Assembly: GCA_039929265.1 (NCBI GenBank)
Contig: JBDSRN010000072.1
Location: 1-18,231, forward strand
DNA from: ZC4RG30 sp039929265
GTDB taxonomy: Bacteria > Pseudomonadota > Gammaproteobacteria > Steroidobacterales > Steroidobacteraceae
Direction: 5' to 3'
DNA length: 18,231 nt
Part shown: positions 16,501 to 18,231 of the stretch, one piece after another
Layout: every line of letters starts with the position of its first letter
Position numbering within the stretch: the stretch's first letter is position 1
Made by a program: the position numbers and the translations under genes
The notes under the pieces: generated by a model
What the model was told of the DNA's origin: nothing
Database searches by the model: none
What the model saw: the letters and a program-made list of their open reading frames with translations, nothing else

Positions 16501-18046
16501 GCTGACGGAAGTAGTCGTACAGCGAACGCATGTGATGCGAAAAAACCGGCATGGGCGTGTCATCGCCCATCGAGCCGATTGCTTCGCTCTCATCCTGCGC
16601 GAGCACGCGGATCACTTCATCACGCTCTTCGGCAGTGATGTGGAACATCTTCTGGTAGGTTGCGAACGTTTCCTTGTCGAACGGCTCCGCGGCGAGACTC
16701 GGATCGATGAGATCGGACTCGAGATAGCGCACGCCTTTCTTCAGCCACGCCTTGTACGGATGGCGGCTCGACAATAACGTGTCGATGTCCTTCGTCTCGT
16801 GCAGCGTGCCGGTCTGCAGGTCGAGTGCGATCATCTGGCCCGGGCCCATGCGACCCTTGCGCACGACATCTTCGGGCGCGTAATCCCATACGCCGCTTTC
16901 CGACGCGATTGTGAGATGACGATTCTTCGTGACGACAAAACGCGCCGGTCGCAGACCGTTGCGATCGAGCGTGCAGCACACGTAGTGACCGTCGGTGAGC
17001 ACGAGGCCGGCCGGTCCATCCCACGGTTCCATGTGCGCCGCGTAGAATTCGTAGTAGGCGCGCAGGTCCGGATCGAGACCATCGACGCTCTGCCATGCCG
17101 GCGGCACGAGCAGGCGCATCGCATGCATAGGATCGAGGCCGCCCATCAGCAGCACTTCGAGCATGTTGTCGAGGCTCTGCGAATCCGAGCCGTGCAGCGA
17201 TACCAGCGGCAGGATGTCCGAGAGATCCGGCAGCATTGGCGAACGGAACAGCGGCCCCCGCGCCACGGCCCAGTTGCGGTTGCCCTCGATCGTGTTGATT
17301 TCGCCGTTGTGCGCGAGATACCGGAACGGATGCGCGAGGCGCCACTGCGGCAGCGTGTTGGTCGAAAAGCGCTGGTGAAACACCGCCACCGAGGCCTCGA
17401 GCCGCTCGTCCTTGAGGTCCGGATAGAAGTCCGCCAGGAACTGCGGCATCACCATGGCCTTGTAGACAATGGTGCTCGCGGACAACGACGGCATATAAAA
17501 GACGGAATCGCTGACTTCAACCGTCTTCTCGGTGCGGCGGCGCGCGAGGAACAACTTGCGGTTGAAGCTCGCCTCGTCAATATCGGCGATCTTGCAGTTG
17601 ACGAACACCTGCGTGATCCCGGGAAGCGTCTTCAGCGCCTCGGCGCCACAGGCATCAGGATTGATGGGAATCGCTCGCCAGCCGGCCACGATCAGGCCCT
17701 CCCGCTCAAGCTCCGCCTTGAGTGTCGATTTCGCCAACTCGGCCTTCCCGGCATCGGTGTTGAGGAACAGGATGCCGGCCGCGAACTTGGGCGCGAGCTT
17801 GATCTTTGCGTCCTTGGCCACCGCGCGCAGGAACTTGTCCGGGCGTTTGAGCAGGAGCCCGCAGCCGTCGCCGGTCTTGCCATCCGAAGCGATCGCGCCG
17901 CGGTGCGTGAGGCGGTTGAGCGAGACCATCGCCGTCTTGATCAGCCAGTGGCTCGGCGTGTCGTCCAGGCTCGCGATGAGCCCAAAGCCGCAACTGTCCT
18001 TTTCATAGGATTGCCGGAACAGGCCGCGGTCATCGGGCGCACTCAT
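13580..18046 (-). CDS. gltB: glutamate synthase [NADPH] large (alpha) subunit
   Basis: Makes glutamate from glutamine and 2-oxoglutarate, the second half of the GS-GOGAT route for ammonium assimilation. The 1488-aa product is full length. [12 protein letters not shown] shows Cys19 as the glutaminase nucleophile, implying removal of an 18-residue propeptide. The class-II amidotransferase domain covers about 19-430 ([20 protein letters not shown] and [13 protein letters not shown] are conserved in it). The FMN/synthase domain lies about 800-1200 and includes [20 protein letters not shown]. C1109, C1115 and C1120 ([12 protein letters not shown]) have the 6/5 spacing of the [3Fe-4S] ligands in Azospirillum GltB. 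A GXGXG beta-helix domain follows ([20 protein letters not shown]), from about residue 1230. The start is firm: AGGAAG (18053-18058, minus strand) lies 6 nt before the ATG. No lesion was seen. Confidence 0.98.
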   Translation of the reverse strand: [1488 protein letters not shown]

Positions 18047-18139
18047 ATTTCACTTCCTCGGGTGGGTTGCAAAGCGCGAAGGCAAGGTGGCCGTCGCCAT
18101 GGGCAACCCGCCCACAACGTTATACTTATCAGTTACTTA
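18047..18139 (-). promoter_or_regulatory. gltB promoter and leader with hairpin and direct repeat
   Basis: On the minus strand, TATAAC (18124 down to 18119) is a 5-of-6 match to a -10; the -35 is poor. Transcription would start near 18112. There a 10-bp inverted repeat begins: 18103-18112 pairs with 18061-18070, with one mismatch, so the leader would fold into a long hairpin just before the ribosome binding site. TACTTA occurs twice on the plus strand (18123-18128 and 18134-18139), 11 bp apart, overlapping the -10, as a repressor or activator half-site pair might. Positions 18140-18231 show no gene. Confidence 0.4.
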
Positions 18140-18231
18140 CATCTTGAGCGCCGTTACCGGTGCTCGGGGACGACCGGACGAAGCCCGTGGGATTCCGGCC
18201 TGAATGCAATCAATGATACCGGCGCGGCCCC

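Noticed and set aside
18061..18120. sigma-54 promoter for gltB on the minus strand
   Set aside because: A TTTGC follows a TGCCTT, but the spacing and the GG/GC elements do not fit the TGGCAC-N5-TTGC consensus.

Overview
The window is high-GC bacterial DNA. Gene content and order point to a gammaproteobacterium, probably of the Xanthomonadales/Nevskiales/Steroidobacterales kind. The evidence is ftsY-ftsE-ftsX-rpoH in the order usual for that class, divergent from rsmD-coaD, plus a bacterial two-gene gltB-gltD pair. No species can be named from the sequence alone.

Layout. Positions 1-127 hold the tail of an unidentified plus-strand gene whose stop overlaps the stop of the convergent ggt. Positions 124-2821 (minus) are a tight run rsmD -> coaD -> ggt with overlapping starts and stops: a 16S rRNA methyltransferase, an enzyme of CoA synthesis and an exported gamma-glutamyltransferase. 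Only 25 bp separate rsmD from the divergent plus-strand run ftsY -> ftsE -> ftsX (2847-5436), which covers SRP receptor and divisome ABC system. rpoH (heat-shock sigma factor, 5568-6443) follows with its own leader, a candidate sigma-E promoter, a TTG start and a strong terminator.

Positions 6521-7057 have no convincing protein gene. They end in a textbook plus-strand intrinsic terminator preceded by a row of small hairpins and a sigma-70-like promoter, so a structured non-coding RNA of about 350 nt is proposed. This is the best candidate here for something undescribed.

Positions 7056-12153 (minus) are accessory in character: a CNNM/CBS/CorC-type membrane protein, a decayed TonB-dependent receptor C-terminus, a DUF421 membrane protein, a large SLC13-type permease with two RCK_C domains, and a decayed M19 dipeptidase. 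The two remnants suggest a region of gene loss between conserved blocks. Positions 12154-18046 (minus) are gltD and gltB, the NADPH-glutamate synthase subunits for ammonium assimilation. Upstream of gltB are a promoter-like sequence, a direct repeat with an 11-bp period and a leader hairpin.

No tRNA, rRNA, CRISPR array, insertion sequence, integrase or phage gene was seen. Most of the window is ordinary housekeeping sequence. The points worth a second look are mainly regulatory: the ncRNA candidate, the rpoH leader, the ftsE/ftsX junction duplication, the symmetric rsmD/ftsY promoter and the gltB leader. All promoter and RNA calls were made by eye.
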